64,000 nt of DNA from assembly GCA_014529385.2 (NCBI GenBank), contig CM043969.1:74258676-74322675 (forward strand), read 5' to 3'. The notes beneath the pieces were generated by a model, which saw only the letters and a list, made by a program, of their open reading frames with translations, was not told the DNA's origin and did not search any database. How positions within the stretch are numbered: the stretch's first letter is position 1; the number at the start of each line of letters is the position of its first letter. Source of the stretch: Adiantum capillus-veneris. Its lineage: Eukaryota; Streptophyta; Polypodiopsida; Polypodiales; Pteridaceae. The translations under genes were made by a program, and so were the position numbers. Below, piece after piece: positions 11,554 through 21,540 of this stretch.

Positions 11554-12374
11554 TCAAGTGATCATTAGCTTTACAATAATGCAATGCATCTTCTTTTTGC
11601 CCTTATCACCAGAATTTCGAGATGAATTGTTGTTAGCAAAAGCATAAAGAACAGAATTTTTGCCACTTGCAACAAGACCATAAGAAGTGGTTGCATTGCT
11701 GTTACCACCCTTTCTTTGAGAAGCAATAAAAGCCTGTTCAATTGCACGCTGCCTAGTCCTCTTTTTCCTGGAAAGTGACCCTTGCAATAGCAATGTGCAT
11801 AATGCATCAAACTTGACAACTTCACGATTTCCTTGGGTCATAAGTCTGCACAAGGGAACTTTCTGAAATGACTTCGTCTGCAAAAATAAGTCGCTCATTG
11901 ATATCCTTGACACTAGCAAGGAAAGTGTCCATATCATCTTCCTCATGCATAATCTTCGACTCCAACTCTTTACGCAGTAAACCAATTTTAGCCTTATTGC
12001 GACTTGCATAAAGACCAGCCAAAACATCCCAAGCCTGTTTTGCAGATTTTGTTGAACGAATGTGAGATTTGATGGTGCGCTTCACAGACAACACAATCAT
12101 TGCATGAGCCTGCGCATTCTTTACATCCCAACGAGATTGTTCTACCATAGGCAAAACAACTCTAATAGCAGCAATCCTTGCAAGACCTGCCACAAACTCA
12201 ACATCGACTGCATCCTTAGAAACGGGATGTACATCAATGCCCTGCACAATATTCTAGACGCCCTTTGACACAAGAACATGTTGCATCATGTAAGCCCACT
12301 TAGGGTAAATATCCCCATCCAATCTATCCTCACCAACAAACATCTTGAACACATCTTTGTTGTTGTGAGCCATG
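11554..12374 (-). pseudogene. Copia element 1: gag
   Basis: The start at 12374 (M-A-H-N-N-K-D-V-F) leads into G-D-I-Y-P-K-W-A-Y-M-M-Q-H-V-L, a typical plant copia gag N-terminus. Later come K-Q-A-W-D-V-L-A-G-L-Y and H-E-E-D-D-M-D-T-F-L, then a Lys-rich zone before a lost zinc knuckle. There is a stop after V-S-K-G-V and a frame change near 11822. Relative to copia element 2, sequence after S-S-L-V-Q-T is deleted. Confidence 0.8.
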
Positions 12375-12721
12375 GTAAATGCTGCACCTGATGTGAAAAC
12401 TGGCTGAAAAGAGGAGAAACGAAGCGGGAACAACACGTGCTATATAGCACAAATCGTAGAAGACTGTAAGGCACCTGTTATGCAAAAAATGGCACTAACA
12501 AAAAATTTGCACAAAATGACAAAATAGCCTTTGAAGTACTGCCTGTAGTGGAAACGAAGGCCAAAATGAGCCCGAATCAAAAATTTGAGCACACCGAGCT
12601 CTACGAGCCTACCCAAAAATTTTGTTGCCGTGCGAACGCTCGCCAAAGCTCACAGAAATTGGAGAAAGTGAGCAGGCATATGCTGGAGCTGCTGACGATT
12701 GAGCTCGGGAGGATGCAACCT

Positions 12722-12733
12722 GCTCTAAAACCA
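12722..12733 (-). other. Primer binding site of copia element 1 (degraded)
   Basis: The minus strand reads TGGTTTTAGAGC just inside the LTR. It resembles the initiator-Met tRNA site TGGTATCAGAGC with two changes. Confidence 0.65.
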
Positions 12734-12735
12734 AT

Positions 12736-12962
12736 TTTTGGAATTAGGGTTGCAGAGAAACGCACACAGCTTGGAAAAGATGAAGGAAGCTCAAGGCACA
12801 CAACTGAGAGTGTGTTACTTAGTGTGCAATGGAAATATAGATAGACCTAGAGTGATGGGTGTATATACAATGCACGAAGGAAAAAACCTCTTAAAGAGGG
12901 AAAAAATGCCCCGGTGGTCCTAATGTGTTCACACACTTCATTACCACATGTATATGGTAACA
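12736..12962 (-). mobile_element. 5' LTR of copia element 1
   Basis: Read on the minus strand it starts TGTTACCATATACATG and ends next to the primer binding site. It is colinear with the LTR at 44321-44544 of copia element 2. The small size (about 227 bp) fits copia. Its outer end abuts another copia RT fragment, so the element inserted into or recombined with a relative. Confidence 0.75.
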
Positions 12963-13260
12963 CGCACTGCTTATATTGTATACCCAAGTAATGATGCAAC
13001 AATACCAAATCTTTCATCTTGAAAGTAGCATTCAAATTAGCCTTAAATTCAGTAACATGTGCCTCATTGGGACCATTGATCAGCAAATCATCCACATAAA
13101 GAACAACAATGAGAAGTAGATCGCCCTCACACTTGACATACAATGTGATTTTTGATGAACTGTTGTGAAATCCTCGTCTGACCAAAAGAGTGTCAGCTTT
13201 CCCATACCAAGAACGAGGAGATTGCTTCAACCCATACAAAGCCTTCTTGGGTAAAAGCAT
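12963..13260 (-). pseudogene. Copia element 3 fragment: reverse transcriptase
   Basis: The minus-strand frame reads K-K-A-L-Y-G-L-K-Q-S-P-R-S-W-Y and then L-Y-V-D-D-L-L with the catalytic Asp pair. It ends L-G-I-Q-Y-K-Q-C exactly where the LTR of copia element 1 begins. This is the same RT segment as in element 1 but a different copy. It is a truncated fragment in the same orientation. Confidence 0.85.
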
Positions 13261-13538
13261 GTTAACGTGTTGTGCTTTTTGTGCTAGTTAACATATGCCA
13301 ACAAGCACATCTTGTAAGCATAACACATGGATAGGACAATCATGTTTTTTCCAAGTGTGTGGGTCACCATCATGAACTATACAAAGGTTAATACTTGGAC
13401 TTCAAAAAAATGAATCATAATATTTTTAAAATCTCTAACAGTTAAGCTCAGTCGTTACGTTGAGGTAGTGGTGTAGTCATGAAGCATGGAGGGAAGCACA
13501 ACGCAGGGGCCACATGTTAGAGAGAGGGAGGAAAGCGA
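13261..13538. other. Spacer without a supported gene
   Basis: No motif or long frame is visible between the copia fragment and the putative upstream exon that follows. Confidence 0.5.
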
Positions 13539-13769
13539 TTGCGAGCTGTAAGCAGGTCTGCATTCAGAGGCCAACAATCAGCCCAAGTGGAGGATAGCTC
13601 ACCATTGGAGCCAACCATCTCTGACAGCAACCTTGATAGTACTCCATCGAGAAGGAAGTCAAGGGGCAAAGGTTCTATTGCTTCTCCTCCGCCTTGCAAA
13701 AGATTGAATGCTTCTAATTCCCAAGGATCCCCAATGTCAAAGTATATGCATGCAGGGAAGGGGAAGTAG
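13539..13769 (+). CDS. Possible upstream exon, disordered basic/Ser-rich
   Basis: This 76-codon frame is rich in Ser, Pro, Arg and Lys, with a bipartite nuclear-signal-like stretch S-R-R-K-S-R-G-K-G. It could be an N-terminal exon of the plus-strand gene that continues at 14.3 kb, or an unrelated fragment. It has no domain I recognise. Confidence rests only on composition and position. Confidence 0.2.
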   Translation: MRAVSRSAFRGQQSAQVEDSSPLEPTISDSNLDSTPSRRKSRGKGSIASPPPCKRLNASNSQGSPMSKYMHAGKGK

Positions 13770-13776
13770 GACTAAG

Positions 13777-13780
<4 letters not shown>

Positions 13781-13847
<67 letters not shown>
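13781..13847. repeat. Compound (CT)n-(C)n microsatellite
   Basis: A CT dinucleotide tract runs into about 22 consecutive C. Such poly-C runs are prone to sequencing error. Confidence 0.95.
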
Positions 13848-13850
<3 letters not shown>

Positions 13851-14253
13851 GAGGGGGACACATTTGGAAGTTGTAAATCAAGCAAAGCATGACACATTTC
13901 TCTAGCATGCCCTGACTAATAATCTGTTAGAGAATCCTCTCACCATGGGAAAATTGTGTTGCTAAGCATATGCTACAATCAACACAGAGGACTATGCATT
14001 CAGCTTATATGCTTGTTTTTGCAATAGCCCCTGGCTGCAATCTAGTTGTGGATTCTCTCACACTAAGCAGGTGCTTGTGCATTGCCTTAGGCATTCGGGT
14101 GCATGCTTAGACGATTGCATCTAAGGAGAGCCCGCACAATTGCCTGTGTAGAAATTACTTGACAGCCCTATTCTAGTGGGATTTTGTAAGGTTTTAATCT
14201 TATAACCCTATGTGGTGTGCATGCTGATGGAAAGATCCCAGGCTGAACATCCC

Positions 14254-14620
14254 ACTGCAGGAAAAGTTTTGTGTAACAACAGAAGAGTTTAATGTTGTCC
14301 ATGGCCTCTCCATGGACGGTGACAACCCCAAATTAGTGAAGTGGGAGCAGATTACAGATTTGGAGTGGTTCAGTGTATTCAAAGAGGCAAAGGATTGCAA
14401 CAAATATCGCTTCAAATGTAGTAGCATTCGTAGCGACATGTACGACCAAGTACTTCAGCTGCATTGCAAGGTGTACCAGAAGGCCCCCACCAACATGGAA
14501 ATTAATTCGGCTTTTGCAAAGGGTTTTGTAAAACAATTCAGCCCAGTGGCAATTGCAAGTGGCTCAATCATGCAGTTCAATTGGGCTGAATTTTTTGTCC
14601 AGCATTTGCCGGACCTTTGA
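14254..14620 (+). CDS. Unrecognised exon upstream of the RING/FCP1-like pseudogene
   Basis: The frame is open from a plausible acceptor (CCCACTGCAG near 14266) through an ATG at 14312 to a stop at 14620. It encodes about 115 residues with Trp, Tyr and Phe well spread and a composition like real protein (W-E-Q-I-T-D-L-E-W-F-S-V-F-K). I do not recognise the family. It lies outside the duplicated segment, just upstream on the same strand as the zinc-finger exon, so it may be the 5' part of that gene. Only one copy exists in the window because the duplication starts at 14968. Confidence 0.35.
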
Positions 14621-14841
14621 GAAAAAGGATACTATGATGCCATGTTTAAAAGTGGAGGGTGCGTAATACCCACCCCTCAAGTCAAAAATAGAGGAGGGGT
14701 CTGCAGAAACAAAGGACGATTGCATTGGTCAAGTAGCTCCGAACGTTGTTTTTGCTGGCAAGGCAACACCCCTCTCTATTAACAGCTCTCACAAAGTGAC
14801 AACAACCTGTCATATTTTGGGCTCTCTGATTTGCAGCACAT

Positions 14842-14965
14842 CATGAGTGAAAATGACCATCTTAGAAATCTACTGCAGGATGCTAAACAACGGCTCAAGA
14901 ATGCGGGTCAGGAGCTAGAAGCTACAAGGGTTATGAAAGCAATCCATGATATGGTCATCCCTGTA
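14842..14965 (+). CDS. Coiled-coil exon fragment
   Basis: The frame from ATG 14842 reads S-E-N-D-H-L-R-N-L-L-Q-D-A-K-Q-R-L-K, a short amphipathic coiled coil. A one-base frame change at about 14967 joins it to the next frame, K-L-L-D-A-E-N-E-L-R. The break coincides with the left edge of the tandem duplication. It is probably part of the same pseudogene. Confidence 0.35.
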
Positions 14966-14969
14966 GTAC

Positions 14970-15643
14970 TTGCCTATGAGACATAAGCTTCTTGATGCTG
15001 AGAATGAATTGCGGTGTTTAGGCCTCATTGACAGTGTGGATGCAAGGAGAGAAATAGAGCTCAAGGTAAAGATCGAGACACTGAAGGAGACACTAGATGG
15101 TTTGGGGTTTCATCACAGTGAGGACACCCCCATTGTTGTTGATATTGACATAACATGTCTTCATGTAAGTGCCAATGGTTTTTGTGATTGAACCTTATGT
15201 TTTGAATATGTGCACAACTATCCTATGTACTTACCCTGCCTTTGTTTTGATTGGTTTGTAGATTAATGTGGAGGTGCAGGAAGCAAAAGTACACGCCTGT
15301 AATAATCAATTGCAGCTACTCATGCAGATAAGTAGGATGGTACAAGGCTCCTTCATCCCCACTGCCTTCTGCAAGATAGATATGGTCACTTTTATAGAGT
15401 GTATAGGAGGGGTACGCGATGGGACAACAAGAAACATGTGTACTGGCTGTGGTCTGCCACTAGAAGTATACGAAGTCAGTGCAATGGTCAAAATTCCATG
15501 TGAGCATACCTATCACCTAATCTGCTTTGTTGCTACAAGCTCCCTGTGGACCGAATGTAGAGCTTCCACCTGCCAGCAGAGGATACCGGCTGAATGGTGT
15601 GGCAAGGTCACAAGGCAAGGACCTCCAATCACACAGAGTTCCG
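14970..15643 (+). pseudogene. RING-like zinc-finger exons of the plus-strand gene (copy 1)
   Basis: Exon a (14970-15164) is a helical segment rich in Leu and Glu. It ends CTTCAT/GTAAGT, and the intron ends TTTGTAG at 15261, rejoining in frame (T-C-L-H then I-N-V-E-V-Q-E-A-K). Exon b (15262-15643) carries C-T-G-C, 15 residues later C-E-H-T-Y-H-L-I-C, then C-R-A-S-T-C. That is a C-x2-C...C-x-H-x2-H-x2-C...C-x4-C arrangement resembling a RING-H2 finger. It ends at CCG/GTAAGA, donor of an intron filled with palindromes. RING fingers usually mediate ubiquitin ligation. The downstream part of the gene is broken, so I call a pseudogene. Confidence 0.5.
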
Positions 15644-17476
15644 GTAAGATAATGTTAAGGAATAGTTATTCGGCCTTTATTCCTACACTAGCCCTATGTA
15701 TGCTAGTTATAGAAGGTATGCTAGTTAGCTTAGTGGGTATGGTGTCTAGCATATTGTCTATGGTAGTTGTCAAACCTAGTTATGCTAGTTAGCATAGAAA
15801 GTATGCTAGTTAGCTTAGTGGGTTTGGTGTCTAGCATATTGTGTATGGTAGTTGTCAAACCTAGTTATGCTAGTTAGCATACTATGAGATATAGCTAGCA
15901 TACATTGTCATGGTGGTAAGCATATTGTGTACGCTAGTTAACACAACTAGTTATCCTAGCTAACATATTGTGAATACTAGTTGGCATTTTTTGTATGCTA
16001 GTTAGCATACTGTTTATGCTAATAAGCATAACTTCTATGCTAGTTAACAAACTATGCATGCCAACTATCATAGAGAGTTTCCCAATTAGACACAAAGTAT
16101 GCTAATCAGCATGTTAAATAAGCTAATTAGTTCACAGTGTGCTAACTAGCAAACAAGGTATGCTAATTAGCATATTTAATATGTTAATTAGCATACTTTT
16201 TATGCTAATTAGAACACTGTGTATGATGGCTAGCATGCAAGTATGCTAATTAGAAAAAGGTATGCTAATTAGCATGCATAAGCATACCTTTTCTTATAGT
16301 TATCATACTTGCATGCTAACCATCATACACAATGTTCTAGTTAGCATAAAAAGTATGCTAATTAGCATACCTTGTTAGCTAGTTAGCACACATGGCTATA
16401 CACAATGTTCTAATTAGCATAAAAAGTATGCTTATTAGCATATTATATATGCCAATTAGCATACCTTGTTAGCCATGTGTGCTAACTAGCTAACAAGGTA
16501 TGCTAATTAGCATATATAATATCCTATTTAGCATAATTTTTATGCTAATTAGAACATTGTGTATGATGGCTAGCATTCAAGTATGATAGCTATAAAAAAA
16601 GGTATGATAATTAGCATACTCAATATGCTAACTAGCATACCTTGTATGCTAGCTAGCATTTGGTGCATGCTAACAAGCATTCAAAGTTTGGTTAGCATAC
16701 CTTCTTTGCTAGCTAGCATAATGTGTATGCTTGCTAGCATACCTCTATGCTAGTTAGCATACATTTTGAGCTAGCTACCATAATTTGTATGCTAGTTAGC
16801 ATACCTCTTTGCTAGTTGTCGTAATGTATATTTTAGTTAGCATGCACAATATGCTAACCAGCAAAAATGGTATGCTAATTAGCATATACATTATGTTTAT
16901 TAGCATAACGTATCCTCTAGCTAGCATACCATCTATGCTAGAATACATTGTATGCTAATTAGCATACAACTATGTATGCTAATTAACATAGCATGTATGC
17001 TAATTAGCACACCATCAATAGTTAGCATACCATTAACATACACACAATTTTGCCTATTAACATTTTATGTATGCTAATTAGCATACATTCTCTGCTAGTT
17101 AGCATACACACTATATTCACACTTCCTTGTTAGTATATTTTGTATGCTAGTTAGCATATTGATCATGGTGGTTAGCACACTTTTGATACTAGTTAGCATA
17201 GTTAGCATAGACAATATGAATGTCTACAGGAATAGATGCCTACCATACATGGAATGCTACTTGTCACACTATGCATACAAGCAATCATAATGGTATCGAC
17301 GATGAAAATTAACGGGTGAATGAAATACACAGGTATCAATGATGCAGGATGCAAACCTCTGACAAGACACCTGTCAATCAAAGGAAATAAGAGAATCTCT
17401 ACAATGATGAATCTAATGAGTTGGATAGATAGCATGAAAGGGTAGATGTAATGCCACAGCATGCGATAGCCTACAG
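15644..17476 (+). other. Palindrome-filled intron of the plus-strand gene (copy 1)
   Basis: The donor is CCG/GTAAGA and the likely acceptor CTACAG at 17476. Splicing would rejoin in phase to D-D-K-E-T-D-D-D-D-E-D-F, an acidic stretch. Nearly the whole intron is the palindrome array described separately. The acceptor is chosen by eye and could be another AG nearby. Confidence 0.45.
15670..17215. repeat. Palindrome array 1 (copy 1)
   Basis: Dense, irregularly spaced short inverted repeats built on the perfect 18-bp palindrome GTATGCTAATTAGCATAC (exact at 16353-16370 and 16950-16967, for example). There are many variants with centre CTAACTAG, CTAGTTAG or CTAGCTAG and half sites ATGCTA/TAGCAT. 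Many units are separated by only 10-40 bp. Unlike a satellite, the spacers differ. It sits inside an intron. Confidence 0.9.
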
Positions 17477-17851
17477 ATGATAAAGAAACAGATGATGATG
17501 ATGAAGATTTTATCATGAGTGATTACTCATCCCAAACCGAAGCCCCCTACAAATGATCAAACAAGCGTCTCAGAAACAGTTAGGAGTGTGCAAGAGGAAG
17601 GTAGCAGTGCTCAAGAGGAAGGTTTCAGGAATGACAGTGGGTTCACTACACAAGAAGCAGGTGATGACAACCCCCTACAGGGTTTTGTAAACAAAGTGAA
17701 ATTAAAGAGAAAAGGTGGCCTAAAACAGATTCTGGAAGAACCTGGGGACGAGAAATGTGCTACCTCTCCGAGCACCCTGGATGAAATAAACGAACACAAA
17801 AGAGGTGAAAAGAAAGCCATTCTCTCATGTGCTTGCAAGAAATTATGCTGA
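17477..17851 (+). pseudogene. Acidic/low-complexity exon of the plus-strand gene (copy 1)
   Basis: Two overlapping frames are open. In phase with the upstream exon it reads D-D-K-E-T-D-D-D-D-E-D-F and stops at about 17553. The frame 17519-17851 reads P-K-P-K-P-P-T-N-D-Q and continues as a Glu/Gln/Ser-rich hydrophilic segment with K-L-K-R-K-G-G-L-K. A frame change between them would give one disordered linker. I recognise no domain. Confidence 0.3.
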
Positions 17852-18089
17852 ATCTGTTCCCTTTTGTGTCCAAGTTATGTAGTGTTAGCAAGCTCCACAC
17901 CTGTGGCATGCATCTCTCTAGATATTTATAATGTAAAAACTCTTTTCAATATTATTTTACTATGCAACAGTTCATTAGTTTTTGTTTGTCCTTTATGATG
18001 TCTTTAGTCAATACCATTTCTGTGTCACAGGGCAAGAGAAATTGCAGTTAGTTTCCATGCATGATTTGAATTATGCCATAACCATATGA

Positions 18090-18795
18090 AAGCGGCGTAT
18101 TGCCAAGGCTAGACATCTACAAAAAGAAAAAGCTGAGATTGACAAGCGCCTGGCTAACTATTTTAAATGCTTAACAAAAATAAATGAGTACTTCAGTTAT
18201 GTTCATCCCTCGAGGGAAGTTATTTTTGTTGAGTGGCATGCACTGCCAAACCCAATATGCGTGCCAAAGCCATTGCCAGACGAGAGGTGCGCTTTGGTTC
18301 TTGATTTAAATGGCCTGCTTATTCAAGTTGTAGAGACAATGCACGGTGATATTCCCCCTAAACATGCAGGGGAAATGATAAAGTACAATGTGCAAGATAG
18401 GAGGTTGGTATTTTGTCGCAAAGACAACCACAAATTTTTGGATTGGTGCCTCCAAATTTCCATGTGTATATATGGAGCACCAACATCGCACCTAAAGTGA
18501 ATGCAATATTAGAAACAATATTCAAAGAGCAGCGGGATAAGCTGAGAGGTGTTTTTACACAAAGTCATTATAGTGGCTAGCCTTGGAAAATATATAATAA
18601 GCCTGTATTCTTGAAGGATTTGAGATTGTTTTAGAAGAACTGCAACTTTGGGCCGCAAAACACTCTAATTATTGACGATAGTATGTATGAAGTGTGCCAA
18701 AACTCTAAAGGAAGTTGGCTTGCTACTCCTAAGATAGAGGAACAGACCAAAGAACAAATGAAAAACTTCTTGATAGATACTTTGAGTAGCTAGAT
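18090..18795 (+). pseudogene. FCP1/NIF-type HAD phosphatase-like domain (copy 1), broken
   Basis: The open stretch from 18090 leads into A-L-V-L-D-L-N-G-L-L near 18290. This corresponds to the HAD/FCP1 motif D-x-D-G with Asn in place of the second Asp, a variant seen in plant FCP1-like proteins. After R-R-L-V-F-C-R-K-D-N-H-K-F-L-D-W-C a one-base frame change near 18460 leads to V-Y-I-W-S-T-N. Further on come N-K-P-V-F-L-K-D-L-R and N-T-L-I-I-D-D-S-M-Y, the closing acidic motif. In-frame TAG codons interrupt at about 18578, 18631 and 18790. FCP1-family proteins dephosphorylate phosphoserine, for example in the RNA polymerase II tail; this copy cannot be functional as read. Confidence 0.6.
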
Positions 18796-18903
18796 GTTCC
18801 TATGGCTGCAATCAGAGAATCATGCAGCATATATAGCTGAAAATGCGTTTGATAATGTCCCATATTTTTTTCACATCAAGTGATCAGGAAGTTGTAATCA
18901 GAA

Positions 18904-19179
18904 ATGCACCGGTGCAACGAGTCCGAGCATAATGAAGCCATGCTTAGGAGACAAAGGGAGGCTGATGAAGAAGCTAAAAGACATAAGAGACAGAGGCTAC
19001 AGAGGGAAAAATTAGAGAAGCAGCAGCAAGAAGAAGAAGAAAGGGAGTTGCAAGAACCAAAAGCTCAACAAGAAGAAGAGAGAGAGCAAGACCCAAAAGC
19101 TCAGCAAAACAAACAAAGAAGCAAACGGACACTGGGCAAAAGCGAGTGTACAATCATGCTAAACCACGATCTTATCTAG
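18904..19179 (+). pseudogene. Charged coiled-coil C-terminal segment (copy 1)
   Basis: The 91-codon frame is almost wholly Glu, Gln, Lys and Arg (for example R-E-K-L-E-K-Q-Q-Q-E-E-E-E-R), a single long helix or coiled coil. It follows the FCP1-like domain on the same strand and is probably the gene's C-terminal tail. The final TAG is at 19177-19179. Poly-A-signal-like and T-rich sequence follows, then palindrome array 2. Confidence 0.4.
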
Positions 19180-19379
19180 AGTAGGAGGCTCTCTGCAGTT
19201 TTGTAACATTATGAAAGAAATTTGTAAATTGCCTTTCCAATGTTGTAACTATTCCGACATTCACTTCAGATAGTAATGATCAGATCCTGTACTATTCTCT
19301 TTTTGAAGACAATATTATGTGTATTGTTGGCGTCTTGTAAACATTGAATTTGTATACATTCTCATCGGGAATCAGCAAA

Positions 19380-21075
19380 GATATACTAATTAGCATAATG
19401 TTTATGCTAACACAACCAAAATAGTATGCTAATTATCATACCATGTATGCTAATTATAATACATTCTAATTAGCATACTGACCATTTTTGTTTGTGCTAT
19501 CTTCCACTCACAGCATACCATAGTATGGTAATTAGCATATACAGTATACAGGAAGCTTCCATGTTTTCTCCTTGAAACTAGCAATGGTATGCTAATTAGC
19601 ATTCCTTCAATTAGCATACTATGGATTTTTGTTTTTGCTAACTTCCACTCACAGCATAGTAGGCTAATTAGCATACACAATATATAGAAAGCTGCCATCC
19701 TAAGAATACAATATGCTAATTAGCATACATGATATTCTTATTGGCATACACAATATACAGAGAGCTGTTATCTCTTCTCCTTAAAACCAGCAAAGGTATG
19801 CTAGTTAGCATATTGTCTATGCCTACTGGCATAGACATATGCTACTTAGCATACCTTCAATTGGCATATTGTACTTGTTTTTTGTGCTAACTTCCACTCA
19901 GTATAGTATGCTAATTAGCATACACAGTATACACGAAGCTGCCATCCCTTCTCCTTGAAACCGACGAACCTAGGCTAATTAGCATACTGTTTATGCCACT
20001 TAACTATGCTAATTAGCATACCCACAGAAAGCGAATTGGCATAAACATTATGCTAATTAGCATACACAGGATGCAGAGACCTATCATCTCTTCTCCTTGA
20101 AACCAACAAAGATATGCTTATTAGCATACTGTTTATGCCAACTTACATTATGCTAATTAGCATACACAGGATGCAGAGACCTATCATCTCTTCTCCTTGA
20201 AACCAACAAAGATATGCTTATTAGCATACTGTTTATGCCAACTTACATTATGCTAATTAGCATACACAGGATGCAGAGACCTATCATCTCTTCTCCTTGA
20301 AACCAACAAAGATATGCTTATTAGCATATTGTTTATTCCAAATGGCAAAAATAGTATGCTTATTAGCATACCTTCAATTAGCATACTGTGCATTTTGTTT
20401 GTGCTAACTTTCACTCATAGCATAGTATGCTAATTAGAACACATAGTATACAAAATTTGTCATCTCTTCTCCTTAAAACCAACAAAGGTATGCCAATTAG
20501 CATACTGTTTATGCCAACTTGCATAAACAGTATGCTCATTAGAATACACAGAGAACTGAAAGCTGCCATCTCTTCTCCTTGAAACCAACAAAGGTATGCT
20601 AATTAGCATACACAATATACAAAAATCTACCATCTCTTCTTCCCTAAACCAACAAGGGTATGCCAACTGGTATCAAGTATGCTAATTAGCATACTGTTTA
20701 TGCTAGTTGGCATAAACAATATGCTAATTAGAATTTTACTCACAACATAGTATACTAATCAGCATACACAGTATATAGAAAGCCGCCATCTCTTCTCCTT
20801 GAAAACCAGCAAGGTTATGCTAATTAGCATACTGTTTATGCTAACTAGCATATATAAGTTTATGCTAATCAGCATAAATAGTATGCTAATTAGCATTAGC
20901 ATACACAGTATACAAGAGCTGTCATCTCTTCTCCTTGAAAACCAGCAAAAGGTATGCTAATTAGAACATTTTGTATGGTAACTAGCATTAACAGTATGCT
21001 AATTAATTATCATACCATTTATGCTAACTAGCATACCCACAGAACACAATTAGCATACCTTCTTATTATCATAAT
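19380..21075. repeat. Palindrome array 2, between the convergent genes (copy 1)
   Basis: Same palindrome core as array 1 (exact GTATGCTAATTAGCATAC at 19906-19923). It is combined with a recurring spacer word, CATCTCTTCTCCTTGAAACC, found roughly every 100-200 bp. This array therefore has a composite unit of palindrome plus spacer. It lies between the 3' ends of the two convergent pseudogenes. Confidence 0.9.
20051..20337. repeat. 100-bp tandem triplication inside palindrome array 2 (copy 1)
   Basis: Units at 20051, 20151 and 20251 have a period of exactly 100 bp. The first two are identical, and the third differs at two positions before diverging. Confidence 0.95.
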
Positions 21076-21540
21076 GTGCAAGCCAGTGGCCTTCTTTGTA
21101 CACATCTTTCCAAACCCTAATGCCTTTCTTATAAGCTGGGTGTGCTTTCTTTTACAGTTTTCATTTATATTTGTGGGCTATTTGCCCAAACTATATGGAG
21201 TCCTGCTGTTAAAAGTGTAAATTGTAAGAGACCAAAGGAGGTGGACTTTGAGCTTGTTTGATCACCTATCTAGAGTTCTACATTTTCTTGATGAGCTTAG
21301 ATCATCTATGTTTAATGAGACAGGTTGTACAAATGATCTCTCTTAAACTGAGACCCCTCTGTGATAGACAACAAAGCCATGTATACACAAAGCACACAAG
21401 AGACAAAAGATACACAAGTTTTTGATAAAACTGCATTATCTCCGAGCAAGAAGTATATTGAAGATGTAGTGATTACAACTTAAAAGCTGAAGGGCATGCT
21501 ATTATAGATTGCTTCATAGCTTTCTAGGTTGATTGTGTAC
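21076..21540. other. Spacer downstream of the minus-strand pseudogene (copy 1)
   Basis: No gene or palindrome units are visible. The stretch holds the probable 3' untranslated region of the minus-strand gene. Confidence 0.4.

Noticed and set aside
17202..17516. Minus-strand 104-codon ORF overlapping the end of palindrome array 1
   Set aside because: It has no domain, overlaps the likely acceptor and exon of the plus-strand gene, and is hydrophobic low complexity.
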